Positions 32,244 to 40,664 are shown, numbered from the stretch's first letter. The stretch is DNA of 43,440 nucleotides from Phytohabitans sp036906915 (GCF_036906915.1 NZ_JBAKHX010000072.1:1-43440), one strand, 5' to 3'. The notes: generated by a model from the sequence alone, not told the origin. A program made the numbers and translations.

Positions 32244-33590
32244 TCAAAGCTCACTCCTCGCGCTCGCAGCGTTCCTCCACAGGAGCGCATAAGCCAAGAA
32301 CATGAAGGCGAGGGGTGTGACCAGCGCGTTGTACCAGAACATCGCGGCGAAGGTGCCGAACAGCGCGCACCCACCCGCGATGCCGATCGCGCTGCGATCC
32401 CGCCGGAACCGCCACAGCCCGTACCCGAAGAAGCCCAGATATCCGGCCGTGCCCACGATCCCGTGCGCGAAGATGAGCTGCCAGAACTGGCCGTTGCCGC
32501 CGATCGTGAAGTTGCCGCAGCGTTCGCACTCGGCGCTCTCGCCCACCGTGATGGAGTTCCGGCCGCCCATCGTGTCCCGTGTCGAGCCGAAGCCGATGAC
32601 CGGCGACTCAGCCATCCCGCTGACTGCTCGCTCCATCAGGAACGACCGCACGCCGTTGGACTTGCCGTCGTCCAGGCGGGCGGAGACCACGTTGCCGAGC
32701 GGGGTGACCGCCAGCGCCCCGGCGACCGCGACACCGGCGAGGGCCATTGCCCCGATCGCCCAGACCCGGCCGGCGAGCGCGAGCCGTACCGCCACGTACA
32801 CGGCCGCGACACCGAGGCCGATCCACAGTCCACGGTTGAGCGAGTGCACCACGGGCACGACCGACGCCGCTAGGCACGCCGCCGCCAGCACCCGCACGCG
32901 GCGGTCCTTGGCGTAGCCCCACGCCCACGCGGCGAACCACACGACCAGCAGGCAGAAGTTGTTGCCCCACGTGTTCGTGTACCCCCACGGCGCGGCGGGG
33001 CGCGGATGGGAATCGCGGACCAGGTCCATGATCTGCGCCGCGTACGGGTGCACCAGCGATCGCACGAACCCCTTCTGGCGTACCCCGTGCGGCAGCAGCA
33101 ACTCGACCGGCGACGTGAACTCGAAGTGGCTCGCGAACACGCCCAGAAGTCCACCCGCGACGGTCACCGCGAACAGCCACGCCAGCAGCCGCACCAGGCG
33201 CTCCCGTGACAGCTCGGCCTCTGTGAGGTTGCCGGCGTACACCAGCATCACGGTCAGCGCGGCGTACCAGACGAGCCGGAACGCCACCCCGAAGAGCCGC
33301 CCACCGGCTCCTTCGTCGACCGCTCCGACCGGCTCGGCGTGCAGCACGGTGACCCCGACGACCACGGTCACCAGAAACACGACCCACAGCGCGAAGCCGG
33401 GCGGAAGCCGCACCGGCCGCCCCGCGACGTGCGCCCGCAGCAGCGTGGCCGCCATCGGCACTGCCACGATCGCGAACGCCAGCACCCCCAGCCCGAGCGC
33501 CCACCACAGTGGATAGAGCAGCAGCAGGCCGGTGAGCGGCCACGCGGGGAGGCTGGCGGTCCGCGGCCGGGCCGCGAGCACGGTCGTCAC
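32244..33590 (-). CDS. O-antigen ligase/Wzy-like polysaccharide polymerase
   Basis: 448 residues with about 10-12 membrane helices and a large extracellular loop (about 150-210), the layout of Wzy polymerases and O-antigen ligases. HSLNRGLWIGLG and the later VIGFGSTRDTMGGR with NGQFWQLIFAHGIVG match the conserved RG and GxG...H pattern of the Wzy_C domain. It would polymerise or attach repeat units outside the membrane. The GTG at 33590 overlaps the Wzz-like stop (GTGA). Confidence 0.9.
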   Translation of the reverse strand: MTTVLAARPRTASLPAWPLTGLLLLYPLWWALGLGVLAFAIVAVPMAATLLRAHVAGRPVRLPPGFALWVVFLVTVVVGVTVLHAEPVGAVDEGAGGRLFGVAFRLVWYAALTVMLVYAGNLTEAELSRERLVRLLAWLFAVTVAGGLLGVFASHFEFTSPVELLLPHGVRQKGFVRSLVHPYAAQIMDLVRDSHPRPAAPWGYTNTWGNNFCLLVVWFAAWAWGYAKDRRVRVLAAACLAASVVPVVHSLNRGLWIGLGVAAVYVAVRLALAGRVWAIGAMALAGVAVAGALAVTPLGNVVSARLDDGKSNGVRSFLMERAVSGMAESPVIGFGSTRDTMGGRNSITVGESAECERCGNFTIGGNGQFWQLIFAHGIVGTAGYLGFFGYGLWRFRRDRSAIGIAGGCALFGTFAAMFWYNALVTPLAFMFLAYALLWRNAASARSEL

Positions 33591-35287
33591 TTCCGGGGGC
33601 CGGTGCGCGGGGGTACCCGGATCACGGCGGTGGCGGTGGACAGGTCGACTTCGGCCAGCCCGGCCGAGCTGAGGTCGGCGGGTTCCGTCCCGTCGGGCGG
33701 GATCGGCGGCGGCGCGGGCAGGGCGCGGGCGGGCGTCCGGGCGATCGTGGGCGCGACCTGCTGGTGGTCGAGGTTGAGCCGGGGCAGCACGACGGCGCCC
33801 AGCAGTGGGGTGCCGACCCGCCGCAGCTGCTCGGCCGCGTCGGTCACCTCCGGCCGGCGGGTACGGCGCCGCTCGACGGCGATGATCGCGGCGTCGGCGA
33901 AGCTGGCGAGGCTCTGGGCGTCGGCGCTGCTGGCGGTGGAGGGTGCCTCGATCACCACATACCCGGGCCGCGCGCTGAGCAGGTCGAGCGCGTCCCGCAG
34001 CCCTTGCGACTGCATGAGCCCCGCCGCGCTGGCCGTACCGCCCGTGGTGACCACGCGCAGCGACGGGATGCGCGGCGCCGGCTGAACCGCCTCGGCGAGC
34101 CCGACCCGGCCGGCGAGCACGTCGGAGAGGCCGGGCGTCGGCGCGACCCCGAAGATCGAGGCGAGCGGTGCCGTGTCGGTCACGCTGTCGGGCTGGTGCG
34201 CGCCGACCAGGATCACGTCGCTGCCGGTGCGGGCGAGGGCCGCGGCGAGGTTCGCGGCGACCAGCGTCGACGCCATGCCACGGCTGGCGCCAGCCACGAC
34301 GACCACCTTGTCGTCCGGCCCGAGGGACGCCACGACCTCGTTACGCAGCCGGTTGAAAGTACGGCCGCCGGCCGCGTACGGCTGGAACACGTCGTCGAAC
34401 CGCGGTTCCTCCTCCTGGCCGAGCTCGGCGAGCACCGGCACCCGGCTGCCGCGTGCCACGTCGCCGGCGGTGCGCACCCGCCGGTCCAGCCGTTCCCGGG
34501 CCAGGGCGACGCCGAGCCCGAGGAGCAGGCCGAGCATGGCGCCCGTGGCGAGGTTGAGCACCCGGTCCGGCTTGCTGGGTACCTCGGGCAGGCGGGCGTC
34601 GCTGATGATCTTTCCGCCGGTGACGGTGGCGGTGGTGAGGTCGTTCAGTTTGCCGCTGAGGTTGTTGAGCTGGTTCTGCGTGGTCGAGCGCTGGCTCTCC
34701 AGGTTGGGGCGCTGCGGGCTGCTGTCGGGCAGCTGGGCGAGCCGGCTGTTGACCTGGGTCAGGGCGCTGCTGAGCTGCTTGACCTTGGCGTTGAGGGCCG
34801 CGATCTGGGCGTCGATGTCGGCCTTCGCGCTCTCCTCGCGGTTGCGCAGGTACGCCTCGGCGAACGCGTGCGAGCCCGCGCGGGCGGCGGCAGGGCCGCT
34901 GGCGCCGTACGTGATCACCAGGACGGCGGTGTTGGCCGGTACCTCGACGGTGACGTTGCGGGCCAGCTCGTCGGGGGCGGTGGTGGCGCGCATCAGCTCG
35001 GCGGCGCCGGCAGCCACGGCGGTGGACCGGACGAGCTGGGCCTCGGTGTCGAGGTTGATGTCCCCCTTGGTCCGCCCGCCGACCACGTTGGTGTCTTGTC
35101 CGGCTGGATGGACGAGGACCGACGTGGACGACTCGTAGAGCTTCGGCTGGGCGGTGGTGTAGAGAAGCGCGCCAACGATGCCGATGGCTACGAGTAGGAG
35201 TACCACCCACCAGTGCCGCCGCAGCATCACGAAGTAGTCGGAGATGTCGGTCGAAGCCGGGCGCGGTGCCACTTGGCTGGCGTCCAT
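33587..35287 (-). CDS. Wzz-type chain-length protein with degenerate BY-kinase domain
   Basis: About 566 residues from the ATG at 35287. A Wzz domain with two membrane helices (about 26-45 and 225-245) brackets an extracellular coiled-coil region (NREESAKADIDAQIAALNAKVKQL and following). The cytoplasmic part has the bacterial tyrosine kinase fold, but Walker A reads GASRGMASTLVAANLA without the invariant lysine, Walker A' reads VILVGAH instead of LVDAD, and there is no Tyr-rich tail. It probably senses or controls chain length without kinase activity. A TTG at 35362 would add 25 residues and is less likely. Confidence 0.85.
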   Translation of the reverse strand: MDASQVAPRPASTDISDYFVMLRRHWWVVLLLVAIGIVGALLYTTAQPKLYESSTSVLVHPAGQDTNVVGGRTKGDINLDTEAQLVRSTAVAAGAAELMRATTAPDELARNVTVEVPANTAVLVITYGASGPAAARAGSHAFAEAYLRNREESAKADIDAQIAALNAKVKQLSSALTQVNSRLAQLPDSSPQRPNLESQRSTTQNQLNNLSGKLNDLTTATVTGGKIISDARLPEVPSKPDRVLNLATGAMLGLLLGLGVALARERLDRRVRTAGDVARGSRVPVLAELGQEEEPRFDDVFQPYAAGGRTFNRLRNEVVASLGPDDKVVVVAGASRGMASTLVAANLAAALARTGSDVILVGAHQPDSVTDTAPLASIFGVAPTPGLSDVLAGRVGLAEAVQPAPRIPSLRVVTTGGTASAAGLMQSQGLRDALDLLSARPGYVVIEAPSTASSADAQSLASFADAAIIAVERRRTRRPEVTDAAEQLRRVGTPLLGAVVLPRLNLDHQQVAPTIARTPARALPAPPPIPPDGTEPADLSSAGLAEVDLSTATAVIRVPPRTGPRK

Positions 35288-35393
35288 GGGCAGGGCAGGA
35301 CCTTTCGCGAGGCTGGGATCTGAAGGGGTCAACGGGTGGCCGGGTCGGTACGTAACTCCCAAACAAGGTCCCGCAAAACGGACTTAAGCTTTA

Positions 35394-35428
35394 TAGTGCA
35401 TATTCAGTACCAACTAGCACTAGTGCAT
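35394..35428. promoter_or_regulatory. AT-richer divergent control region with TAGTGCAT repeats
   Basis: TAGTGCAT occurs at 35394-35401 and again, 27 bp later, at 35421-35428. The second lies in the 10-bp palindrome GCACTAGTGC (35417-35426). The stretch separates the Wzz-like operon from the GH26-like gene and is markedly AT-richer than its surroundings. It is a likely shared operator or promoter region; no factor can be named. Confidence 0.35.
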
Positions 35429-35467
35429 CGGCAGTAACGAGGCGGTCGCAAGAAGGGCGGCACTGCC

Positions 35468-37351
35468 ATGGCCAGAGCACGCGTTCTTACCGGCGTCGGC
35501 ATCGCGGCCGGCGCCACGGCGCTCGCCGTCCTGCTCGGCTACCTCGGTGGCCGGCTCGGCACCGCACCCGATCAGCGGATCGCGGCTGCCGAGGACACGT
35601 ATGCGGCCACCGCCGACCCGCACCGCGCAGGTGGCGGGCGCCCCGAGCTGATGGCCGGGGGCATGGGTGGCGGCGCCGCGATCACCTACCTCAAGTTCAC
35701 GGTGCGCGGACTCAGCGGCGGCAAGCGGCCGGTCCGAGCCGAGGTGCGCCTCAGCCGCCGCGCGGGCGCCCTGCCCTCGCACATCGAGCTGACCCGGGTA
35801 CCGTCGATCGGTTGGCGGGAAGCGAGCCTGAACGCCCGCTCGGCGCCCCCGCTCGGCGCGGTGGTGGCCAGCGCCCGTCCCCGCGCGCACGACCGCATGG
35901 TGATCTTCGACGTGACCCGCGAGATCCGCGGTCCCGGCAGGTACTCGTTCGCCGTGACCGCACCCATGGGGTTCGCGATGTTCTTCGCATCGGACGGCAC
36001 CCTGGACGCCTTCTTCAAGCCGACGCTTTGGCTGTCGTGGCTGGGTAAGGCGCCGGAGCCGTCCGCTTCGCCCTCCGGCTCCGCTTCGCCCTCGGACTCA
36101 CCGTCGCCATCCGACTCACCGTCGCCTTCGGACTCGGCGTCCCCGTCCGACTCGGCGTCTCCATCCCACTCGGCCTCGCCGTCGGAGTCGCCCTCGGGAG
36201 AACCGGCGCCGTCCCCATCCGAGTCGCCGTCGGAGTCACCCTCTGCGTCGCCCTCTGCGTCGCCCGCCGCCTCGCCGTCGGACTCACCGTCTCCCTCGGA
36301 CTCGCCGTCGGAGTCGCCATCCGAGACGCCCGCTGCCTCGCCGTCGGACTCGCCGGCTCCGTCGCCGTCTGACGATCCGGATCCGGAGTGCGTGACCGGC
36401 GAGAAGCTGGTGCCCACCTGCGGCGCCCTCTGGGGCGTGGCCCCGGGCGCCCACACCACCACCCCACGCCACCTCGCGCTGCACGACTTCGAGTCCAAGA
36501 CCGGCCGCCCGCAGGCCGTCTACCACGCCTACCACCGGGGCACCGAACTCTTCCCGACGCCCGAAGAGGTGGTCATCGCCCGCGAGCGCATCCTCTTCCT
36601 CAACTGGAAGCCGCGCGGCGCGTCCTGGGCCCGGATCGCCGCCGGCCACCCCGCCACCGAGCGGTACCTGGACAGGCTCGCCATGCACATCCGGTACACC
36701 CTGACGGCGCCGTTCTTCCTGACCGTGCACCACGAGCCGGAAAACGACGTCCAGCCGCGGCAGGGCTCCGGCTACACCGCGAAGGACTACGCGGCCATGT
36801 TCCGGCACGTCATCAGCGGGCTGCGAGAGCGCGGCGTAGACAACATGGTGTCCGTCATGGTGCACATGGCGTACATCAAATGGACCACCCAATCGTGGTT
36901 CGAAGACCTGTACCCGGGCGACGACGTGGTCGACTGGGTGGGGTGGGACGTGTACGCGTACAGCGAGCCCGGGCACGGCTACGGCGACTTCGCCGAGATG
37001 ATGAACCGCCGCTCCGACGACAAGCCGTCATGGCCGGGCTTCTACAACTGGGCCGCCGCACGGCACCCCGACAAGCCGCTGATGCTCGGCGAATGGGGCG
37101 TCTGGCACTCCCCGAAGAACCCCAGCCACCAGGCGTACTTCTTCGACACGGTGGCGATGCAGATGGCGCTCTTCCCGCGAGTCAAGGCGCTCGTGTACTT
37201 CGACACCCCGGGCGATCAGCGCGGCAACGACTCCAGGGTGGACCGTACGCGGCAGGGGCTCGACGCCTATCGCCAGCTCGGGCAGGAGCGGATGTTTCAG
37301 GTGCGGGTCACGCCGGCTGAAGGCGCGGCTCGACCCAGCCCGTCTCCGTGA
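35468..37351 (+). CDS. Secreted GH26-like glycoside hydrolase with carbohydrate-binding-like domain
   Basis: 627 residues. An N-terminal membrane segment (about 8-30) serves as signal or anchor. Residues about 70-190 resemble a DNRLRE/CBM96-type beta domain (TYLKFTVRGL, VIFDVTREIRGPGRYSF). A Ser/Pro/Asp/Glu linker covers 198-305. The C-terminal catalytic domain (about 310-615) is GH26-like, with acid/base Glu in TVHHEPEND and nucleophile Glu in MLGEWGVW, and shares its layout with the lipoprotein at 27239-28210. It likely acts on the cluster's own polymer. Its 3' end overlaps the convergent APS-kinase gene by 44 bp. Confidence 0.85.
   Translation: MARARVLTGVGIAAGATALAVLLGYLGGRLGTAPDQRIAAAEDTYAATADPHRAGGGRPELMAGGMGGGAAITYLKFTVRGLSGGKRPVRAEVRLSRRAGALPSHIELTRVPSIGWREASLNARSAPPLGAVVASARPRAHDRMVIFDVTREIRGPGRYSFAVTAPMGFAMFFASDGTLDAFFKPTLWLSWLGKAPEPSASPSGSASPSDSPSPSDSPSPSDSASPSDSASPSHSASPSESPSGEPAPSPSESPSESPSASPSASPAASPSDSPSPSDSPSESPSETPAASPSDSPAPSPSDDPDPECVTGEKLVPTCGALWGVAPGAHTTTPRHLALHDFESKTGRPQAVYHAYHRGTELFPTPEEVVIARERILFLNWKPRGASWARIAAGHPATERYLDRLAMHIRYTLTAPFFLTVHHEPENDVQPRQGSGYTAKDYAAMFRHVISGLRERGVDNMVSVMVHMAYIKWTTQSWFEDLYPGDDVVDWVGWDVYAYSEPGHGYGDFAEMMNRRSDDKPSWPGFYNWAAARHPDKPLMLGEWGVWHSPKNPSHQAYFFDTVAMQMALFPRVKALVYFDTPGDQRGNDSRVDRTRQGLDAYRQLGQERMFQVRVTPAEGAARPSPSP
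36059..36385 (+). repeat. Ser-Pro-Asp linker repeat within the GH26-like gene
   Basis: Imperfect tandem repeats of an 18-bp pattern coding SPSDSP, SPSESP and SASPS units make a flexible, acidic, probably wall-spanning linker of about 109 residues. The reverse strand gives a long Glu/Asp/Gly shadow frame that is not a gene. Confidence 0.85.
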
Positions 37352-38837
37352 GGTGATCGAGCACCGTCCGCACGGCCTCGTCGATCGAGACCTCGCTCGC
37401 GTCGATCACCAGGTCGGCGTCGGTGGGCTCCTCGTACGGATCGTCGACGCCGGTCATGCCGGTTAGCTGGCCGGCCCGCGCCTTGGCGTAGAGGCCCTTG
37501 CGGTCGCGCTGCTCACAAACGGCCAGCGGCGTGCTGACGTACACGAGGACGAAGCCGGCGCCGGCGGTCTGCGCCATCGCCCGCGCGGTCGCCCGCGCCC
37601 TGCGGTAGGGCGCGATGGGGCAGCACAGCGCCATCCCGCGGTGCCGGGCCACCTCGGCCGCGACCCAGCCGATCCGGCGGACGTTGATGTCGCGGTCTTC
37701 CTTGCTGAAGCTGAGGCCCTTGGACAGCTCACGCCGGACGACGTCGCCGTCGAGCAGGGTGACCGTGCGGTCGCCGCTCTCCCGAAGCGCGTCGGCGACG
37801 CCCCGCGCGATGGTCGACTTGCCGGAGCCGGACAGCCCCGTGAAGAACACCACGAGGCCGCGGTGGCGGCGCGGCGGGCGGGCCCGGGTCAGCTCCTTGG
37901 CGACTGCGGGCGGCGTGTGCCACTCGGGCAGCGGGAAGCCGCGGTCGAGCAGGTCGTCGATCTCCTCGGGGCTGAGCGCGAGGCGGCGGTTGCGCGGCGG
38001 GATGTCGTCGCGCCAGCGCCACTGACCGTCACGGTTGTCATAGGCCAGCTCGCGGGGCACCAGCACGCGCGGGCCGCCGCCGGAGAGCATTTCGCCGGTG
38101 GAGAGCAGGTGGGTCACGCCGTACGCGGCGGCGACCTTGGCGCGCAGCAGCGCGTCGCGGATCTCGTCGCCGCGCCGGGTCAGCGGCACCGCCACCAAGG
38201 TGGCCGGCGGCATCCGGTCGCGGGCCGCGAAGACCGCACGCACCAGCACCTCGGGCGGTAGCCCGTCGGGCCCGGGCTCGGCGACCGGGATGAGCACCAG
38301 CAGGTGGGCGGCGAGGGTGCGGGCCGCGTGGGCGATCTGGGCGAGCTGCGGCCGGTGCAGCGGCCGGTCGGCCACCACGCCGAGGACGCGGCCGGGCGGC
38401 AGCAGCGACGTGACCTCGTCCGGGGTGCGGCGCAGCCGCTGGAACGGGCCGTGCCCCCCGTCGCCGAGCCGGCGCACGCTGCCGCCCACGCCCTGGCGCC
38501 CATCGCGGGTCGGCCAGGTGTCGGTCACGTCGACCGCGGCGACCGGGGCGCCCTCCGGGTCGGTGATCACGAGCACCCGGTGCAGCGGGTTGTCGAGCTG
38601 CAGGCCGGCGACCAGGTCACCAGGCACCTCGAGGGTCACCGGCACCGGCCAGGGCGTGCCGTCGACCAGGCGTCCGCGCCGGGCAAGGCTCGCGAGATCG
38701 GCCCGGCTGAGGAAGCCGGTCAGCGGGGCGTACGCCCCGGCGAGCAGCAACTCGAGGTCGGCTAGTTCGTACGAGCGAGGCGTGTACGCCGGCGCGTCAC
38801 GCAGCACCTCGTCGGGCAGCACCCACCCGTTGCTCAT
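37308..38837 (-). CDS. cysC: APS kinase fused to a degenerate ATP-sulfurylase domain
   Basis: 509 residues. The C-terminal domain (about 330-505) is a complete adenylylsulfate kinase: P-loop GLSGSGKST, LLDGDVVRRELSKGLSFSKEDRD, and IAPYRRAR. It phosphorylates APS to PAPS, the donor for the two sulfotransferases of this cluster. The N-terminal 320 residues have the ATP-sulfurylase architecture (AYAPLTGFLSRAD, then FPLPEWHTPPAVAKEL), but the catalytic QxRNPxHxxH site is replaced by FQRLRRTPDEV, and the GRDHAG loop is missing. That half is therefore probably regulatory or structural. Confidence 0.88.
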   Translation of the reverse strand: MSNGWVLPDEVLRDAPAYTPRSYELADLELLLAGAYAPLTGFLSRADLASLARRGRLVDGTPWPVPVTLEVPGDLVAGLQLDNPLHRVLVITDPEGAPVAAVDVTDTWPTRDGRQGVGGSVRRLGDGGHGPFQRLRRTPDEVTSLLPPGRVLGVVADRPLHRPQLAQIAHAARTLAAHLLVLIPVAEPGPDGLPPEVLVRAVFAARDRMPPATLVAVPLTRRGDEIRDALLRAKVAAAYGVTHLLSTGEMLSGGGPRVLVPRELAYDNRDGQWRWRDDIPPRNRRLALSPEEIDDLLDRGFPLPEWHTPPAVAKELTRARPPRRHRGLVVFFTGLSGSGKSTIARGVADALRESGDRTVTLLDGDVVRRELSKGLSFSKEDRDINVRRIGWVAAEVARHRGMALCCPIAPYRRARATARAMAQTAGAGFVLVYVSTPLAVCEQRDRKGLYAKARAGQLTGMTGVDDPYEEPTDADLVIDASEVSIDEAVRTVLDHLTETGWVEPRLQPA

Positions 38838-38861
38838 TGCACCCCCAAATGCACCCCACCA

Positions 38862-38885
38862 AAACGCTCGCTTCGCTCAGCGTTT
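38862..38885. other. Hairpin upstream of the APS-kinase gene
   Basis: AAACGCT (38862-38868) and AGCGTTT (38879-38885) enclose CGCTTCGCTC. The loop contains a GAGCGAAGCG word also found in the mini-ORF repeats. Just before it, TGCACCCC is duplicated 15 bp apart. It may be part of the leader or promoter of the APS-kinase gene. No gene is seen in 38838-38999. Confidence 0.3.
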
Positions 38886-38992
38886 CCGCGGGGGCCCCGC
38901 ACAGCGAACCGGACCACAGTTTCGCAGCCGGCCGTCCATCGGTCGAGAGTGCCACGGCTCGACGTTGTCGGCTACCGGACCCGAAGGAGATG

Positions 38993-39010
38993 CGGTCGGT
39001 ATACTGACCG
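38993..39010 (+). promoter_or_regulatory. Leaderless promoter within an 18-bp palindrome
   Basis: CGGTCGGTATACTGACCG is palindromic except for one pair. Its TATACT (39000-39005) is a good -10 box, 6 nt before the ATG at 39012. A repressor bound here would cover the -10 box and the start codon. Confidence 0.5.
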
Positions 39011-39011
39011 T

Positions 39012-39707
39012 ATGGCACAAGATGATGACCGGTGGCTCGCGACTGCTTACGTGGAGCCGGCCGTCTTCGCGCTGCGACCGGACTACCGCGCGCTGCTCAT
39101 TCTCGCCGATGGCCTCCAGCCCGGCCCAAGCGACGGTACGACCGAGAAGATATTGCGCTCGGCCGAGGAGGGTGCGGTCGCCGAACACGCCCACCTGGAC
39201 GCCTGGCGAGACGCGTTCCGCGGGTTCGGCGCCAAGCCACAGCGCACCCGCCCGAGCGTCGACGCGCTCATCCGGCGGGCCCCCCAGGGGTTGCCGCGGA
39301 TCGACCGGCTCACCGACGCGTACAACGCGGTGTCGGTGGCGCACGTGGTGCCGATCGGCGGTGAAGACGTCGACCGTTATCAGGGGCCGCTGCGGCTGGT
39401 GCGCGCCACCGGAGACGAGCCGTTCGACACCACGGCCGACGGCGCGCCGGCGGTCGAGCATCCCAGCCCCGGCGAGGTGGTCTGGAGAGACGACCTCGGT
39501 GTCACGTGCCGCCGCTGGAACTGGCGGCAGTGCGTGCGTACCCGCATCACCAACACCACGACGCGGGCTGTCTTCATCCTCGACGCCCTCGGGCCGATGA
39601 GCGACCCCGACCTGGCCTCGGCCGGCGACGCCCTCGCGGCCGCGCTACGGGCCACCAGCCCGAACGCCACTCTGGTCAGCCGAAAACTAGGGGCGCCGCC
39701 AGGGTAA
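39012..39707 (+). CDS. B3/B4 (PheT-type) domain protein
   Basis: 231 residues. The body resembles the stand-alone B3/B4 domain of the phenylalanyl-tRNA synthetase beta chain: RPSVDALIRRAPQGLPRIDRLTDAYNAVSVAHVVPIGGED, then VVWRDDLGVTCRRWNWRQCVRT. Free-standing members are suspected to edit or recognise charged tRNA or free amino acids, but none is firmly assigned here. ATG 39012 is chosen over ATG 38949 because of the promoter palindrome just before it. Confidence 0.85.
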   Translation: MAQDDDRWLATAYVEPAVFALRPDYRALLILADGLQPGPSDGTTEKILRSAEEGAVAEHAHLDAWRDAFRGFGAKPQRTRPSVDALIRRAPQGLPRIDRLTDAYNAVSVAHVVPIGGEDVDRYQGPLRLVRATGDEPFDTTADGAPAVEHPSPGEVVWRDDLGVTCRRWNWRQCVRTRITNTTTRAVFILDALGPMSDPDLASAGDALAAALRATSPNATLVSRKLGAPPG

Positions 39708-39737
39708 CGCCGGATAGAAACCGGGGGACCCGATCCA

Positions 39738-39743
39738 TACGCT
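39738..39743 (+). promoter_or_regulatory. Leaderless -10 box of the ABC operon
   Basis: TACGCT with a 6-nt spacer to the GTG at 39750. No ribosome binding site is present; it is nearly identical to the start region of the gene at 68-1792. Confidence 0.5.
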
Positions 39744-39749
39744 GACCCC

Positions 39750-40664
39750 GTGACCCTCATCGCGACCCAAGCGCTCACCAAGACGTACGGCGGCCGGGTG
39801 ACCGCGCTTGCCGATCTCACGGTCAGCGTCGAGCCGGGCATCGTGGGGCTGGTCGGCGCGAACGGCGCCGGCAAGTCCACCCTGATCAAGATTCTGCTGG
39901 GGCTGCTCCCTCCAACGAGCGGCTCGGTACGCGTACTGGATCTGGACCCCACGACCGACGCCGCCGCCGTACGCGCGCGGGTCGGATACATGCCCGAGCA
40001 CGACAGCCTGTCACCCGACCTGTCCGCCGCCGAGTTCGTCACCCATCTCGGGCGGATGAGCGGGCTGCCGCGCACAGCCGCGCGCGAGCGCGCCTCCGAG
40101 GCGCTGCGCCACGTTGGCCTCTACGAGGAGCGGTACCGCCAGATAGGCGGCTACTCCACCGGCATGAAGCAGCGGGTCAAGCTGGCCCAGGCGCTCGTGC
40201 ACGACCCCGACCTACTGCTGCTCGACGAGCCCACCAACGGCCTCGACCCTGCCGGACGCGACGCGATGCTGGCGTTGATCCACCGCATCGGCACCGAGTT
40301 CGGCATCTCGGTCGTCGTGTGCTCGCACCTGCTCGGCGAGGTGGAGCGGATCTGCGACTCGCTGATCGCGATCGACGCCGGCCGGCTCCTGCGCTCCGAC
40401 AACATCTCGGCGATGACCACGGTCACTGACGTGCTGGCGGTCGAGGTGAGCGAGGGTACCGACGAGCTGGCCACCCGGCTCGACATGCTCGGCCTGACCG
40501 TCCGCAGAGACGGCCGGCTGCTACTGGTACCCCTCGAAGACGACGAGACCTACGACCGCATCCTGAGCGCGGTGGCCGACCTGGACCTGCCGCTGCACCG
40601 CCTCGACCAGCGACGCCACCGCGTCGCGGAACTCTTCGCGACCCGGGAGGTGACCCATGTCTGA
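39750..40664 (+). CDS. ABC transporter ATP-binding protein (ABC-2 type, first)
   Basis: 304 residues. Walker A is GANGAGKST at about 36-44, the Q-loop region is VGYMPEHDS, the signature is YSTGMKQRVKLAQAL, Walker B is LLLLDEPTNGLDP, and the switch His is in VVCSHLLGEVE. A roughly 90-residue C-terminal extension is typical of drug/lipid or gliding-type exporters. It pairs with the permease whose start it overlaps by 8 bp. The substrate is unknown. Confidence 0.95.
   Translation: MTLIATQALTKTYGGRVTALADLTVSVEPGIVGLVGANGAGKSTLIKILLGLLPPTSGSVRVLDLDPTTDAAAVRARVGYMPEHDSLSPDLSAAEFVTHLGRMSGLPRTAARERASEALRHVGLYEERYRQIGGYSTGMKQRVKLAQALVHDPDLLLLDEPTNGLDPAGRDAMLALIHRIGTEFGISVVVCSHLLGEVERICDSLIAIDAGRLLRSDNISAMTTVTDVLAVEVSEGTDELATRLDMLGLTVRRDGRLLLVPLEDDETYDRILSAVADLDLPLHRLDQRRHRVAELFATREVTHV

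Noticed and set aside
36059..36385. Possible CRISPR or satellite array
   Set aside because: The short repeats are in-frame codons of a protein linker, with no spacer structure.
35686..36498. 270-codon Glu/Asp/Gly-rich minus-strand frame
   Set aside because: It is the reverse reading of the Ser-Pro-Asp linker repeat.
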